Source of the DNA: CAWJMD01 sp963700925
Lineage (GTDB): Bacteria; Actinomycetota; Actinomycetes; Actinomycetales; CAWJMD01
DNA: 64,000 nt
Assembly (NCBI GenBank): GCA_963700925.1
Contig: OY969553.1
Location: 3,038,001 to 3,102,000, forward strand
Direction of reading: 5' to 3'
In this document: one piece after another, positions 17,809 to 25,943 of the stretch
Layout of the letters: each line of letters begins with the position of its first letter
Position numbering within the stretch: the stretch's first letter is position 1
Translations under genes and position numbers: made by a program
Notes under the pieces: generated by a model
The model's input: only the letters and a program-made list of their open reading frames with translations
The model's database searches: none
Told to the model about the DNA's origin: nothing

Positions 17809-18721
17809 GGGTGCGCTTGTCGGCATCGAGCACGGCGCGTACGCCCAGTGGCACGGTCAGGTGCGGGCTCGCGTGGCCGAAGTCGAGGCCGTTGACCATC
17901 GGGACGCCGAGGTCCCCGAGACGGTCGCAGAGCAGGTCGTCGACGACCTCCTGACTCTCGCAGCGCACCCACGTGCCACCGGCGATCCCGGCGACGCCGT
18001 CGAGCGCACCACTGCGGCGCAGCTGGGTGAGGATGCGGTCGAGGCGGTAGCGCTCCTCGTCGACGTCCTCGATCACGAGGATCGCGCCGGCGAGGGAGTG
18101 CCGCGACGAGCGGGTGCCGATGCCCGCGGTGATGAGGCTGACCGTGCCTCCGGCCACGACGCCTTCGGCTTCTCCGGGGACGAGGGTCGTCGCGAAGTGC
18201 CCGGTCACCGGGGCTGCCTGGTCGGGCTCGAACAGGGTGGCGCGCAAGTGTTCTCGGCCGTCAGGGTCGTCGAGGAAGAACGCCGACGCGGCCATCGGGC
18301 CGAGCAGCGAGACGACGCCCAGCTCGACCCCGATGGCCTCGTGCAGGGCGGTGATGTCGCTGAAGCCGACCAGCACCGGGGCCTCGTCACCAGGCCTGGC
18401 GGCGCGCAGCGCAGACCAGTCGACCAGGTCGAGCATCCTCTGCACGCCGTAGCCACCACGAGCGCACAGCACGGCGGTGACACTCGGGTCGCACCACGCT
18501 CGCTCGAGGTCGCTGGCGCGCTCGGCGTCGGTGCCGGCCAGATAGCCCTCGCGGCCCCGGTCCAGCACGTGCTCACCGATCTCGACCTGGAGTCCCCAGC
18601 TCTCGAGCACCTGCGCGCCGGCCTGCAGCCGGACGGGGTCGATGGGGCCCGACGGGGCCACGACGCGGACCACGTCGCCCGGTTCGAGGCGACGTGGTCT
18701 CTGTAGTGCGAGAAGGGTCAC
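17780..18721 (-). CDS. Muramoyltetrapeptide (LD-) carboxypeptidase, S66 family
   Basis: About 313 residues. Serine peptidase that removes the terminal D-Ala from cytosolic murein tetrapeptides during wall recycling; relatives act on microcin-type conjugates. Nucleophile Ser is in LVGFSDITALH, preceded by the family GGYGVQRML strand; the C-terminal half carries VIEDVDEERYRLDR, with the catalytic Glu, and NGLDFGHASPHLTVPLG with the His. N-terminal DVVRVVAPSGPIDP is typical. The start is uncertain: I prefer GTG 18721, since GTG 18769 lies near a possible promoter, and the full open frame is Arg-rich non-homologous sequence. Divergent from the serine hydrolase gene at 18814. Confidence 0.87.
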   Translation of the reverse strand: MTLLALQRPRRLEPGDVVRVVAPSGPIDPVRLQAGAQVLESWGLQVEIGEHVLDRGREGYLAGTDAERASDLERAWCDPSVTAVLCARGGYGVQRMLDLVDWSALRAARPGDEAPVLVGFSDITALHEAIGVELGVVSLLGPMAASAFFLDDPDGREHLRATLFEPDQAAPVTGHFATTLVPGEAEGVVAGGTVSLITAGIGTRSSRHSLAGAILVIEDVDEERYRLDRILTQLRRSGALDGVAGIAGGTWVRCESQEVVDDLLCDRLGDLGVPMVNGLDFGHASPHLTVPLGVRAVLDADKRTLTALDPPLR

Positions 18722-18813
18722 GAGGTCTGGTCCGAGACGGGCACGGGCCCCAGTATCCAGGGTCTGCACGCCGGTTGCAGCGGTCGGTCCGCCGGTAACT
18801 GCAGGATGGTGCG

Positions 18814-19665
18814 ATGCACAACGCGCCCGAGCGCCCGAACGGCGACCGCCTCGCCGCCGTCCTGCGCCGGTGCGCCGGCGCACCCGGACACGTGTCGGTC
18901 TGGGTGGGCCGCCCTGGCGGGCGTGCAGTCGTCGAGCACGACGCGCAGCGCCCGCACTTCGCGGCCAGCACGATGAAGCTCGCCATGCTGGTTGGCGCCC
19001 ACAGAGCGGCCGAGGCCGGCGAGGTCGACTTCAACCAGGCGGTCACCGTCCACGATGACTTTGCCTCAGCCGTCGATGGTCGCCGGTTCTCGTTGGGGCA
19101 GGACGACGACAGCGACGACGAGGTGTGGGACGCACTCGGGCGCGAGGTGCCCCTCGGCTGGCTGGCGCGTCGGATGGTGGTCCGGTCGTCGAACCTCGCA
19201 ACGAACCTCGTGCTCGACGTCGTCGGGTTGCCCGCTGCCGCAAGGGTTCTCGCTGACGCAGGCTGCTCCGACTCGGTGCTCCAGCGCGGCATCGAGGACT
19301 ACCCGGCCCGCGAGGAGGGCCTCACCTTCGAGTTCACCGCCGCCGACCTGGCCGGTCTGATGGGTGCTCTCGTGCTCGGACGCCTGACCGGCCCCCGTGC
19401 CACCGCCGAGATGCTGGCCACCCTGCGCGCCCAGGAGCGCACCGAGGACGTCGTCGCCGGGCTGCCGCAGGGCACGCAGGTCGCGCACAAGAACGGCTGG
19501 GTCGAGGGCGTTCGCCACTCGGTCGCCTACGTGGAGCCCGACGACGGGCCGGCGTACGTGCAGGTGGTACTCACCTCGACCGGGTGGGCCGACGACGTCG
19601 CCTGCTCCCTCATCGCCGACGTCACCGCCGCGGTCTTCTCCGTCCACACCGCCTTGCTCACCTGA
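18814..19665 (+). CDS. Beta-lactamase-fold serine hydrolase (class A-like)
   Basis: 283 residues with the serine beta-lactamase/DD-peptidase signature set: STMK (SxxK nucleophile, about residues 52-55), SSN in place of SDN (about 130), and KNG in place of KTG (about 229). No signal peptide or membrane segment is visible, so the product appears cytosolic. A secreted drug-inactivating beta-lactamase would need export, so resistance is not implied. Changes in the second and third motifs suggest a non-classical substrate. It faces the LD-carboxypeptidase gene across a shared promoter region and may act on related muropeptides. Confidence 0.75.
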   Translation: MHNAPERPNGDRLAAVLRRCAGAPGHVSVWVGRPGGRAVVEHDAQRPHFAASTMKLAMLVGAHRAAEAGEVDFNQAVTVHDDFASAVDGRRFSLGQDDDSDDEVWDALGREVPLGWLARRMVVRSSNLATNLVLDVVGLPAAARVLADAGCSDSVLQRGIEDYPAREEGLTFEFTAADLAGLMGALVLGRLTGPRATAEMLATLRAQERTEDVVAGLPQGTQVAHKNGWVEGVRHSVAYVEPDDGPAYVQVVLTSTGWADDVACSLIADVTAAVFSVHTALLT

Positions 19666-19735
19666 CCCACACGCGCCCCCCGACTCGCTCCCGCAGCCCA
19701 CACAGAACGCGCCGCAACCCGTAGGCAGGAAGAGC

Positions 19736-21064
19736 ATGGTGGGCTGGACGAGCAACGAAACATGGGACGACATCCGGCAAGATGACGTGGTGCCCCGCCT
19801 GCTCGCCGACCTGACGCCCCTGAAGGTGAGCGTCCCGTACCGCAGGCTGTGGACCGGCCAGTGGCTGTCGGCGATCGGGACCCACCTGACCACCACGGCC
19901 GTCGGCCTGCAGGTCTACGACATCACCGGCTCGACCTTTTCGGTCGGCCTCGTCGGCCTGTTCGCGCTGGTGCCGCTCGTGGTGCTGGGGCTGTACGGCG
20001 GCTCCATCGTGGACGCCCACGACCGCCGGAAGGTCGTCATCATCACGACGAGCGGCATCTTCGTGGTGGCCGTGCTGCTCGCGGCGCAGGCGTGGGCGGA
20101 GCTCGAGAACGTCTGGGTGTTGTACGCCCTCGTCGCGTTCCAGAACGGCCTGTTCGGCGTCAACCAGCCTGCGCGGTCGGCGATCATGCCGCGACTGCTC
20201 AGCAACGACCTGATGCCGGCCGCCAATGCGCTCGGCAGCCTGTCGATGGGCACCGGGCTCATGCTCGGGCCGCTGCTGGCCGCCTTCCTGATCGGCTGGT
20301 GGGGCTACGCCGGCGCGTACAGCGTCGAGGCCGTCCTCCTGGTCGGCACCCTCACCGCCCTGGTCGGGCTGCCCTCGATCCCGCCCGAGGGGGAGGTGCG
20401 CCGCCCGGGTCTCGCCTCGGTCGTGGAGGGGCTGCGGTACCTCGGCACCCGTCCGAACGTCCGGATGACCTTTGCCATCGACCTGGCCGCCATGGTCCTG
20501 GCCATGCCGCGGGTACTGCTTCCGGCGATCGGCGCGGCCTTCATCGGCGGTGGTGCGCAGACCGTCGGGGTGCTGTCAGCCGGCCTGGCCGTGGGCATTG
20601 TCGGTGCCGGTGTGCTGTCCGGCCCCCTCGGGAAGGTCCGGCACCAGGGCCGCGCCGTCGTGTTCGCCGTGTGCAGCTGGGGCGCATGGGTCGCCGCCTT
20701 CGGCGTGGTGGTCAGCCTGAGCCCCGGGCCGGAGCCCGACGGTGGCGCGCACTGGCTGCTCTGGCCCGCCGCCGCGTGCCTGGCCCTCGCAGGCGCCAGC
20801 GACGCGGTGAGCGCGGTGTTCCGCATGACGATCCTGCAGACGGCGACGCCCGACTCCATGCGCGGACGGTTGCAGGGCGTCTTCATCGTCGTGGTCGCAG
20901 GCGGGCCGCGCCTCGGTGACGTCGTCCTCGGCGGCGTCGGTGACCTCACCAGCGAGCCGCTGGCCGCCATCGCGGGTGGCCTCGCCTGCGTCCTCGTCGC
21001 CGTACTGCTGGCGCTGTGGCAGCGGGGTTTCTGGGCCTACGACGGGCGCCACCCCGTGCCGTGA
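19736..21064 (+). CDS. MFS transporter (enterobactin-exporter-like, MFS_3)
   Basis: 442 residues, 12 predicted membrane segments. N-terminus VPYRRLWTGQWLSAIGTHLT and motif A GGSIVDAHDRRK place it in the MFS_3/EntS-like exporters; ARSAIMPRLLSNDLMPAANAL and DSMRGRLQGVF are typical internal and C-terminal motifs. Substrates in this group include siderophores, macrolides and other small molecules; none can be assigned here. ATG 19736 follows AGGAAGAG; the longer frame running into the upstream serine hydrolase gene is spurious. No regulator is adjacent. Confidence 0.87.
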   Translation: MVGWTSNETWDDIRQDDVVPRLLADLTPLKVSVPYRRLWTGQWLSAIGTHLTTTAVGLQVYDITGSTFSVGLVGLFALVPLVVLGLYGGSIVDAHDRRKVVIITTSGIFVVAVLLAAQAWAELENVWVLYALVAFQNGLFGVNQPARSAIMPRLLSNDLMPAANALGSLSMGTGLMLGPLLAAFLIGWWGYAGAYSVEAVLLVGTLTALVGLPSIPPEGEVRRPGLASVVEGLRYLGTRPNVRMTFAIDLAAMVLAMPRVLLPAIGAAFIGGGAQTVGVLSAGLAVGIVGAGVLSGPLGKVRHQGRAVVFAVCSWGAWVAAFGVVVSLSPGPEPDGGAHWLLWPAAACLALAGASDAVSAVFRMTILQTATPDSMRGRLQGVFIVVVAGGPRLGDVVLGGVGDLTSEPLAAIAGGLACVLVAVLLALWQRGFWAYDGRHPVP

Positions 21065-21164
21065 CCGCACAGGCCACCGGCTTTGAGGCTCAAGGTCCTT
21101 CCGCAACCCCGGGGTGGAGCCGATAGGTTCGCCCACACCAGCAGCGCTCACTGGAGGAGGCAAC

Positions 21165-22415
21165 GTGGCCGACACCTCGAAGCACCTGATCGGGCTCCTG
21201 CTCGGAGCCGAGGAGGACTGGCCGACCGCGTTCGAGCAGATCCTCCGGCGGGTGAGCACCGTGACGGACGGCGGCGGGCGCCGGCACGAGTTCACGTCCG
21301 AGCGACTGAAGATCGAGCCCTTCGACCTGCGTGACCCGGTACGCACCGACCTGGTGATCGACCGCCTGGCCTACTGGTACTACCACCCCCGCGAGTGGCT
21401 GAAGAAGGCCGCGCTGATGAACGGGACCTACCTGCTCAACTCGCCGTTCACGTTCCAGGCGATGGAGAAGCACAGCGCCTACTGCGCGATGATGCGGCTC
21501 GGCCTCAAGATCCCGAGAACCGTTCTGGTGCCGTACAAGAACCCCGTCGACAACGTCCGCTGGGCGTACACCTCGGAGAAGTACAACAGCCCCTTCGACC
21601 TGGACGCGATCGCCGACGACCTCGGCTACCCGATGTACATGAAGCCCTTCGACGGTGGCGGCTGGCGCGGCGTCTCGCGCATTCGCGACCGCGCCGACCT
21701 GCACCGCGCGTACGACGAGTCCGACAAGATGCTGATGCACCTGCAGGCCACGGTCGAGTACGACGTCTTCGCCCGGGCGCTGTCGATCGGGCCGGAGACG
21801 ACGGTGATGGACTTCCGTCCCGACGAGCCCATGCACAATCGGTACGCGGTCTCGTACGACTTCCTGTCGCCCTCGGCAGGACGGCAGACCACGGCGATCA
21901 GCCGCGTCGTCAACGCGTTCTTCGGCTGGGAGTTCAACTCCTGCGAGATGCTCGTCGCCGGCGACGACGTGTACCCGATCGACTACGCCAACGCGTGCCC
22001 TGACGTCGCCGTCACGTCGCTGCACTACTACTTCCCCTGGGCGATCTCGGCCCTCGTGCGCTGGTCGATCTACTGCCTTGCGACCGGACGGAAGAAGCCC
22101 CTCGACCTGAAGACCGAGGAGTACTTCGCGATCGCCGACGACGAGAGCCTCGACGACGACGACAAGCTCACCGGCTACCTCGCCCTGGCCGACGACTACT
22201 TCGAGACCGAGCGGTACCACGCCTGGTGCGCCAAGAACCTGCCTGACCTCGACGAGCAGGTGCGTGAGTGGGTCGCGGGTCCCGAGTTCGACCGCATCCT
22301 GCGCGACACGGTCTCCGCGACCTACCCGCCGCACGAGCACGAGCAGTTCATGGCGCACTTCCGCGGGCTGCTCGAGCTGTGGCTGCGCGACCAGGGTTCG
22401 TCCGTGAAGGTGTGA
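21165..22415 (+). CDS. ATP-grasp-like protein of unknown function
   Basis: 416 residues, soluble. I recognise an ATP-grasp-like core rather than a named family: GLKIPRTVLVPYKN begins the domain, DDLGYPMYMKPFDGGGWRGVSRIRD (about residues 150-175) looks like the ATP-binding Lys and Gly-rich loop, and AGDDVYPIDYANACPDVAV (about 267-285) resembles the metal-binding Asp/Asn end of ATP-grasp folds. The preceding region (WYYHPREWLKKAALMNGTYLLNSPFTFQAMEKH) is rich in aromatic residues. Such enzymes join an acid and an amine via an acyl phosphate, but no substrate can be inferred. GTG 21165 has a strong SD (GGAGGAGG). A -10-like TAGGTT lies at 21124-21129. No partner gene is in the same operon. Confidence 0.6.
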   Translation: MADTSKHLIGLLLGAEEDWPTAFEQILRRVSTVTDGGGRRHEFTSERLKIEPFDLRDPVRTDLVIDRLAYWYYHPREWLKKAALMNGTYLLNSPFTFQAMEKHSAYCAMMRLGLKIPRTVLVPYKNPVDNVRWAYTSEKYNSPFDLDAIADDLGYPMYMKPFDGGGWRGVSRIRDRADLHRAYDESDKMLMHLQATVEYDVFARALSIGPETTVMDFRPDEPMHNRYAVSYDFLSPSAGRQTTAISRVVNAFFGWEFNSCEMLVAGDDVYPIDYANACPDVAVTSLHYYFPWAISALVRWSIYCLATGRKKPLDLKTEEYFAIADDESLDDDDKLTGYLALADDYFETERYHAWCAKNLPDLDEQVREWVAGPEFDRILRDTVSATYPPHEHEQFMAHFRGLLELWLRDQGSSVKV

Positions 22416-22447
22416 ATCCTCCCTACCGTCGTGGACACATAGAGGGC

Positions 22448-22987
22448 GTGAGGGTGGAGCAGAGCTTCGAGGAGCTCTACGAGCAGACCTACTGGTCGGT
22501 GCTCCGCTACTTCGCTCGACGGCTTCCTGGGGACGAGGACCACGTCAGGGACCTCACCGCCGAGGTCTACCTGGTCGCCTGGCGCCGCCGCCACGCCCTG
22601 CCGCCGGAGCCCCTGCCCTGGCTGTACGGGACGGCCCGGCACGTGCTGGGCAACGACCGCCGCAGCACCACGCGTCGCCGACGCCTCGCCGAGCGGCTCG
22701 GCCAGGACCCGACCGGCCCAGCGCACGCTGGACAGGCAGAGGCGGGCGACCACGCGGACGAGCACGACCGCGAATGGGTGCACGCCGCCCTCGACCAGCT
22801 GTCGGAGTCCGACCAGGAGGTCCTCCGGCTCGCGGCGTGGGAGGAGCTGACCACCGACCAGCTGGCGCTGGCGCTGCGCTGCTCGCGGTCGGCGGCGGCC
22901 ATGCGCCTGCACCGGGCCCGGGAGCGCCTCCGCACCGTCCTCGACCGTGACCCACGCCTGACCGAGACCCTGAGGAGATCGCGATGA
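22448..22987 (+). CDS. ECF-type RNA polymerase sigma factor
   Basis: 179 residues. Sigma region 2 (EELYEQTYWSVLRYFARRLPG, DLTAEVYLVAWRR, PWLYGTARHVLGNDRR) and region 4 (LDQLSESDQEVLRLAAWEELTTDQLALALRCSRSAAAMRLHRARERL) are clear, with no region 1.1 or 3, as in group 4 sigma factors. The GTG at 22448 is chosen as the first start after the upstream gene. The stop overlaps the following membrane-protein gene by 4 bp, and that protein probably controls it. In related pairs the partner is a CU044_5270-type protein rather than a zinc anti-sigma factor. Confidence 0.9.
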   Translation: MRVEQSFEELYEQTYWSVLRYFARRLPGDEDHVRDLTAEVYLVAWRRRHALPPEPLPWLYGTARHVLGNDRRSTTRRRRLAERLGQDPTGPAHAGQAEAGDHADEHDREWVHAALDQLSESDQEVLRLAAWEELTTDQLALALRCSRSAAAMRLHRARERLRTVLDRDPRLTETLRRSR

Positions 22988-23979
22988 CGGACGAGCTGCT
23001 GCTGCTGGCCCGCGCGAACCCTGCGCCTGCACTGGCCAAGCCCTGGCGCGACCAGCCCCTCGACGCACGCGCGCTGGGGGAGCTGGCCGAGCTCGAAGAG
23101 GGCACTGTCGTCCCTCGGCGTCACCGTCGCTGGCTCCTCGGTGCGGCTGCTGCCGCCCTGGCGACCGTGGGGATGGTCGCGGTGAACGTCCTGTCCCCGG
23201 GCGCTACCCAGGTGGCCGTTGCGGCGACGCCGCCGCTGCTCGAGTTCCGCGCCGTCGGCGGCACCCCGTCCAGCGCGCTGACCCAGATCGCCACCAACGC
23301 GGCCGGGTCGACGTCGTCTCCGGCCGAGCCCCGGTCGGCGTCGTGGCAGGAGTGGACGCTCTCGACGCCTGTCGACGGTCAGCACATCCGGTCGGCGGTC
23401 GTGCCGCAGGACGTCACGGTCACGTGGGCGCCCGACGGCTCCGGTTCTCTGCACGCGGTCACGCGCGAGCCGTTCTTCCCGTCGCGGGAGCACGAGGCTG
23501 CCTGGCGCGACGCGGGCAAGCCCGGTGCTCCCGGGACCATGGTGCGCGACGACGAGTTCGCAGCAGGGGAGTTCCACCAGGTCTACGACGCCGTCCCACC
23601 CACCGAGGCAGCCCAGATGCGGGTGTACCTCGAGACCGGCCACCCCGTCGCAGAGCTCGGCACCGCAGAGCTGTTCGTCGCCGTCCAGGACCTCGCCCGG
23701 TCGTGGACGCTGGACGGGCGCCAGCGAGCCGCCGTTCTCGAGGTCCTCGCCGCCGCACCGGACATCCAGCTGCTGGGGACGACCCGTGACCGCAACGGCA
23801 GGACGGGCACCGCGGTCGCCGTCGACTCCGACATGAGCGGGCTGCCGATGCGGTACGTGATGGTCTTCGACCCGCCGACGGGCGAGCTGCTGGCCGGCGA
23901 GACGCAGCTGACGACCGATCCGGGGCACCTCGACGTCCCCGCTCCATCGGTCATCTCCTACGCCGTTTGGGAGAGGTAG
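22984..23979 (+). CDS. CU044_5270-like membrane protein, probable sigma-factor partner
   Basis: 331 residues. A cytoplasmic N-terminus of about 48 residues, one membrane helix (RRWLLGAAAAALATVGMVAVNVL, about 49-70), and a large extracytoplasmic domain rich in beta structure. The topology matches one-pass anti-sigma proteins, but no zinc-binding HxxxCxxC motif is present in the N-terminus. I recognise the family from its place after an ECF sigma gene and its extracellular layout ending VFDPPTGELLAGE. Likely holds or senses for the sigma factor. Overlaps the sigma stop (ATGA), so the pair is translationally coupled. Confidence 0.7.
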   Translation: MTDELLLLARANPAPALAKPWRDQPLDARALGELAELEEGTVVPRRHRRWLLGAAAAALATVGMVAVNVLSPGATQVAVAATPPLLEFRAVGGTPSSALTQIATNAAGSTSSPAEPRSASWQEWTLSTPVDGQHIRSAVVPQDVTVTWAPDGSGSLHAVTREPFFPSREHEAAWRDAGKPGAPGTMVRDDEFAAGEFHQVYDAVPPTEAAQMRVYLETGHPVAELGTAELFVAVQDLARSWTLDGRQRAAVLEVLAAAPDIQLLGTTRDRNGRTGTAVAVDSDMSGLPMRYVMVFDPPTGELLAGETQLTTDPGHLDVPAPSVISYAVWER

Positions 23980-24033
23980 CGACCCTCGGGTTACGGTGGG
24001 GACGCCACACCCGCCGAACCTGACGAGGGGCAC

Positions 24034-24558
24034 ATGACGACGCACCGCACGACGCCCGCGACAGTCAGGGCCGCAGGCGCCGCGGTGCTCGCGGCCCTGA
24101 CCGTCGTCGCCATCCTGCTGACCACCAGCCCCGCCGTGGCGCAGCCCACGACCGGGGACCATGCCGTCGCGGCGTTCCTCGCCGAGCACCCTGAGGCCAG
24201 GAAGATCGGCCCGAACCAGGTCTCGTGGCACGGCGGTGACGTGGTCATGACGTTCCCCGGCCACCGGGTCCTGTCGCGCCTGACCAGCGGCTGCTACGCC
24301 GGGTGGTCGTGCCTGTACGAGCACCGGGACTACGGGGGCAGGAGGCTCCAGTTCCGCAACTGCGGCAGCACCCAGAGCCTCGGTGCGTACGGCTTCGCGA
24401 ACATGACCACGTCGTGGATCAACCGACGCTCGTCCGCGTCCCTCGTGCGTGACACCGCGACCGGCGGCCTGCTGTGGACGGCGCCGGGCAACTCGTCGTC
24501 GCGGTACGTCGGCAGCACCGTGAACGACCGCGCCGACACGATCTACCTGGCCTGCTGA
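24034..24558 (+). CDS. Secreted peptidase inhibitor family I36-like protein
   Basis: 174 residues. Signal peptide about 1-36 (hydrophobic core AAVLAALTVVAILL, then SPAVAQP). The mature C-terminal half has a beta/gamma-crystallin-like I36 domain: CYAGWSCLYEHRDYGGRRLQF followed by FANMTTSWINR, with four Cys (about 88, 93, 109 and the last residue, 174) that could form disulfides. I36 includes the Streptomyces metalloprotease inhibitor SMPI, but most actinobacterial members are untested. A -10-like TACGGT lies at 23992-23997 and an SD (GAGGGG) before the ATG. It sits just after the sigma/membrane pair and could be one of its targets. Confidence 0.75.
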   Translation: MTTHRTTPATVRAAGAAVLAALTVVAILLTTSPAVAQPTTGDHAVAAFLAEHPEARKIGPNQVSWHGGDVVMTFPGHRVLSRLTSGCYAGWSCLYEHRDYGGRRLQFRNCGSTQSLGAYGFANMTTSWINRRSSASLVRDTATGGLLWTAPGNSSSRYVGSTVNDRADTIYLAC

Positions 24559-24581
24559 TCTGAACACTGCCCGCTGAGCTC

Positions 24582-25793
24582 CTACCGGACGAGCTCGACC
24601 TCCAGCCGCCGGTACGCCGGGATCAGAGCGCGCCGGGTAGGGGTCCGAGCGGCGATGCGCCAGGTGCGGCCCGTGCCGGCCAGTGCCGACAGCACGTGGC
24701 CGATCTCCGCTCGGGCGAGGGGCGCGCCGAGGCACTGGTGGCGGCCGGCGCCGAACCACAGCTGGCGGGTGGCGGGGTCGTACGGGCGGTGGACGTCGAA
24801 CCGCCCGGTCAGGTTGTCGGCCACGTGGGTCAGCAGCACCAGCCGCTCGCCGGCGCGCACGCGCAGCCGTCCGACCGTCATGTCCGCCGTCACGTGCCGG
24901 CCGATCACGGCAGCCGGCGTCGACACGCGCAGGCCCTCCCGCACGGCGTCGGGGACGAGGGTCGGGTCCGCCACCACGTCGGCGACTTGGCCTGTGTCGG
25001 CCAGCAGCGCGACCGTTCGGCCCATCGCGCTCGCCGCCGTCTCGGTGCCGGCCACCAGCAGCAGGGTCGCCAGCCCCGTCGCCTCCCGCTCGACCAGGCC
25101 CAGCTCGCGGCAGCGGCCGAGCAGCGTGGTCGTCGGCGCCGTCGCGAAGGCCTGGGGCACGTACCGCGTCAGCTCGGCCACGATCTCACGCGCGGACTCG
25201 ACCGTTCGCTCGGAAAGCGTTGTGCTGGACTGGGTTCCGAGAGCCAGAGCGGCTAGCTCCTCGCCTCGGGCGTAGACGTCTAGATAGGGACCGGGATCGC
25301 TGTCGTCCGGTCCGCCCGCACCCAGCGGCAGGCCGAGCAGGTGAGCGACCATGCGCCCGACGAGCTCGCGCGCCAGTGCTGCGACGTCGAGCCGTCCGCC
25401 GCCCTCGAGCTCGTGGACGGCGCGTGCCACCGGTGCGTCGAACACCGCCGAGACGGTCGCTGCGGCGCTCCGCTCGGTGAAGAGATCGCGAGACCGCCGC
25501 CGTAGGCCGACGTGTCCGGGCCCGTCGAAGGAGTCGTGCACCCAGTCACCGAGCACCTGGGCCCACAGGTGCCCCACACCGCCCTCGCCGAGCAGCGACG
25601 TCGAGGAGTAGTCCTTGAGCGCCTCGCGGATCAGCACCGGGTCGGTGACGACCACTCCGAGCCGAGGCACCTTCAGCACGCCACCCCGAGCCGGGCCGAG
25701 CACACGCATGCCGGCGAGCAGGCTGGCCAGCTGAGGGCTCGCCGCAGCGACCAGCGTTCGCTCCCACCGGGCACCGGTCGTTGTCAAGAGCAC
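24582..25793 (-). CDS. Cytochrome P450 (divergent member of the lactone-type cluster)
   Basis: About 403 residues. Heme-thiolate monooxygenase: heme-binding loop FGAGRHQCLGAPLAR with ligand Cys354, I-helix AGTET at 248-252 for oxygen activation, and ExxR EGLR at 286-289. Soluble, class I type, so it needs an external ferredoxin and reductase, neither of which is in this window. Start GTG 25793 follows GAGGGGTGG; the longer open frame is unrelated sequence extending into the divergent gene. Shares a 150-bp promoter region with the condensing-enzyme operon, which suggests common regulation. It probably hydroxylates or desaturates the acyl chain of the pathway product. Ends 23 bp from the convergent I36 gene. 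Confidence 0.88.
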   Translation of the reverse strand: MLLTTTGARWERTLVAAASPQLASLLAGMRVLGPARGGVLKVPRLGVVVTDPVLIREALKDYSSTSLLGEGGVGHLWAQVLGDWVHDSFDGPGHVGLRRRSRDLFTERSAAATVSAVFDAPVARAVHELEGGGRLDVAALARELVGRMVAHLLGLPLGAGGPDDSDPGPYLDVYARGEELAALALGTQSSTTLSERTVESAREIVAELTRYVPQAFATAPTTTLLGRCRELGLVEREATGLATLLLVAGTETAASAMGRTVALLADTGQVADVVADPTLVPDAVREGLRVSTPAAVIGRHVTADMTVGRLRVRAGERLVLLTHVADNLTGRFDVHRPYDPATRQLWFGAGRHQCLGAPLARAEIGHVLSALAGTGRTWRIAARTPTRRALIPAYRRLEVELVR

Positions 25794-25847
25794 GCCCACC
25801 CCTCGTCCACGCGTCCCGGCACCGCTGCCCCGCCCCGTCAGGCCACA

Positions 25848-25854
25848 TACCGTA
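25848..25854. promoter_or_regulatory. Candidate bidirectional -10 element between P450 and condensing-enzyme operon
   Basis: The near-palindrome TACCGTA reads TACCGT on the plus strand and TACGGT on the minus strand, both TANNNT type. Predicted leaders are about 84 nt toward the operon (start 25944) and about 48 nt toward the P450 (start 25793). Overlapping -10 boxes would link expression of the two units. No clear -35 elements were seen. Confidence 0.3.
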
Positions 25855-25943
25855 GGACCAGCGGACCCGGGGACGGGAGCCGCCGTCGAGCCGGCCACGT
25901 TTCGCACCGGATGTGCGACACAGCCGGCAGAGGGAGGACCGAC

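Noticed and set aside
18814..19665. Beta-lactam resistance gene
   Set aside because: SxxK is present but SDN and KTG are changed to SSN and KNG, and no signal peptide exists, so a resistance role is not supported.
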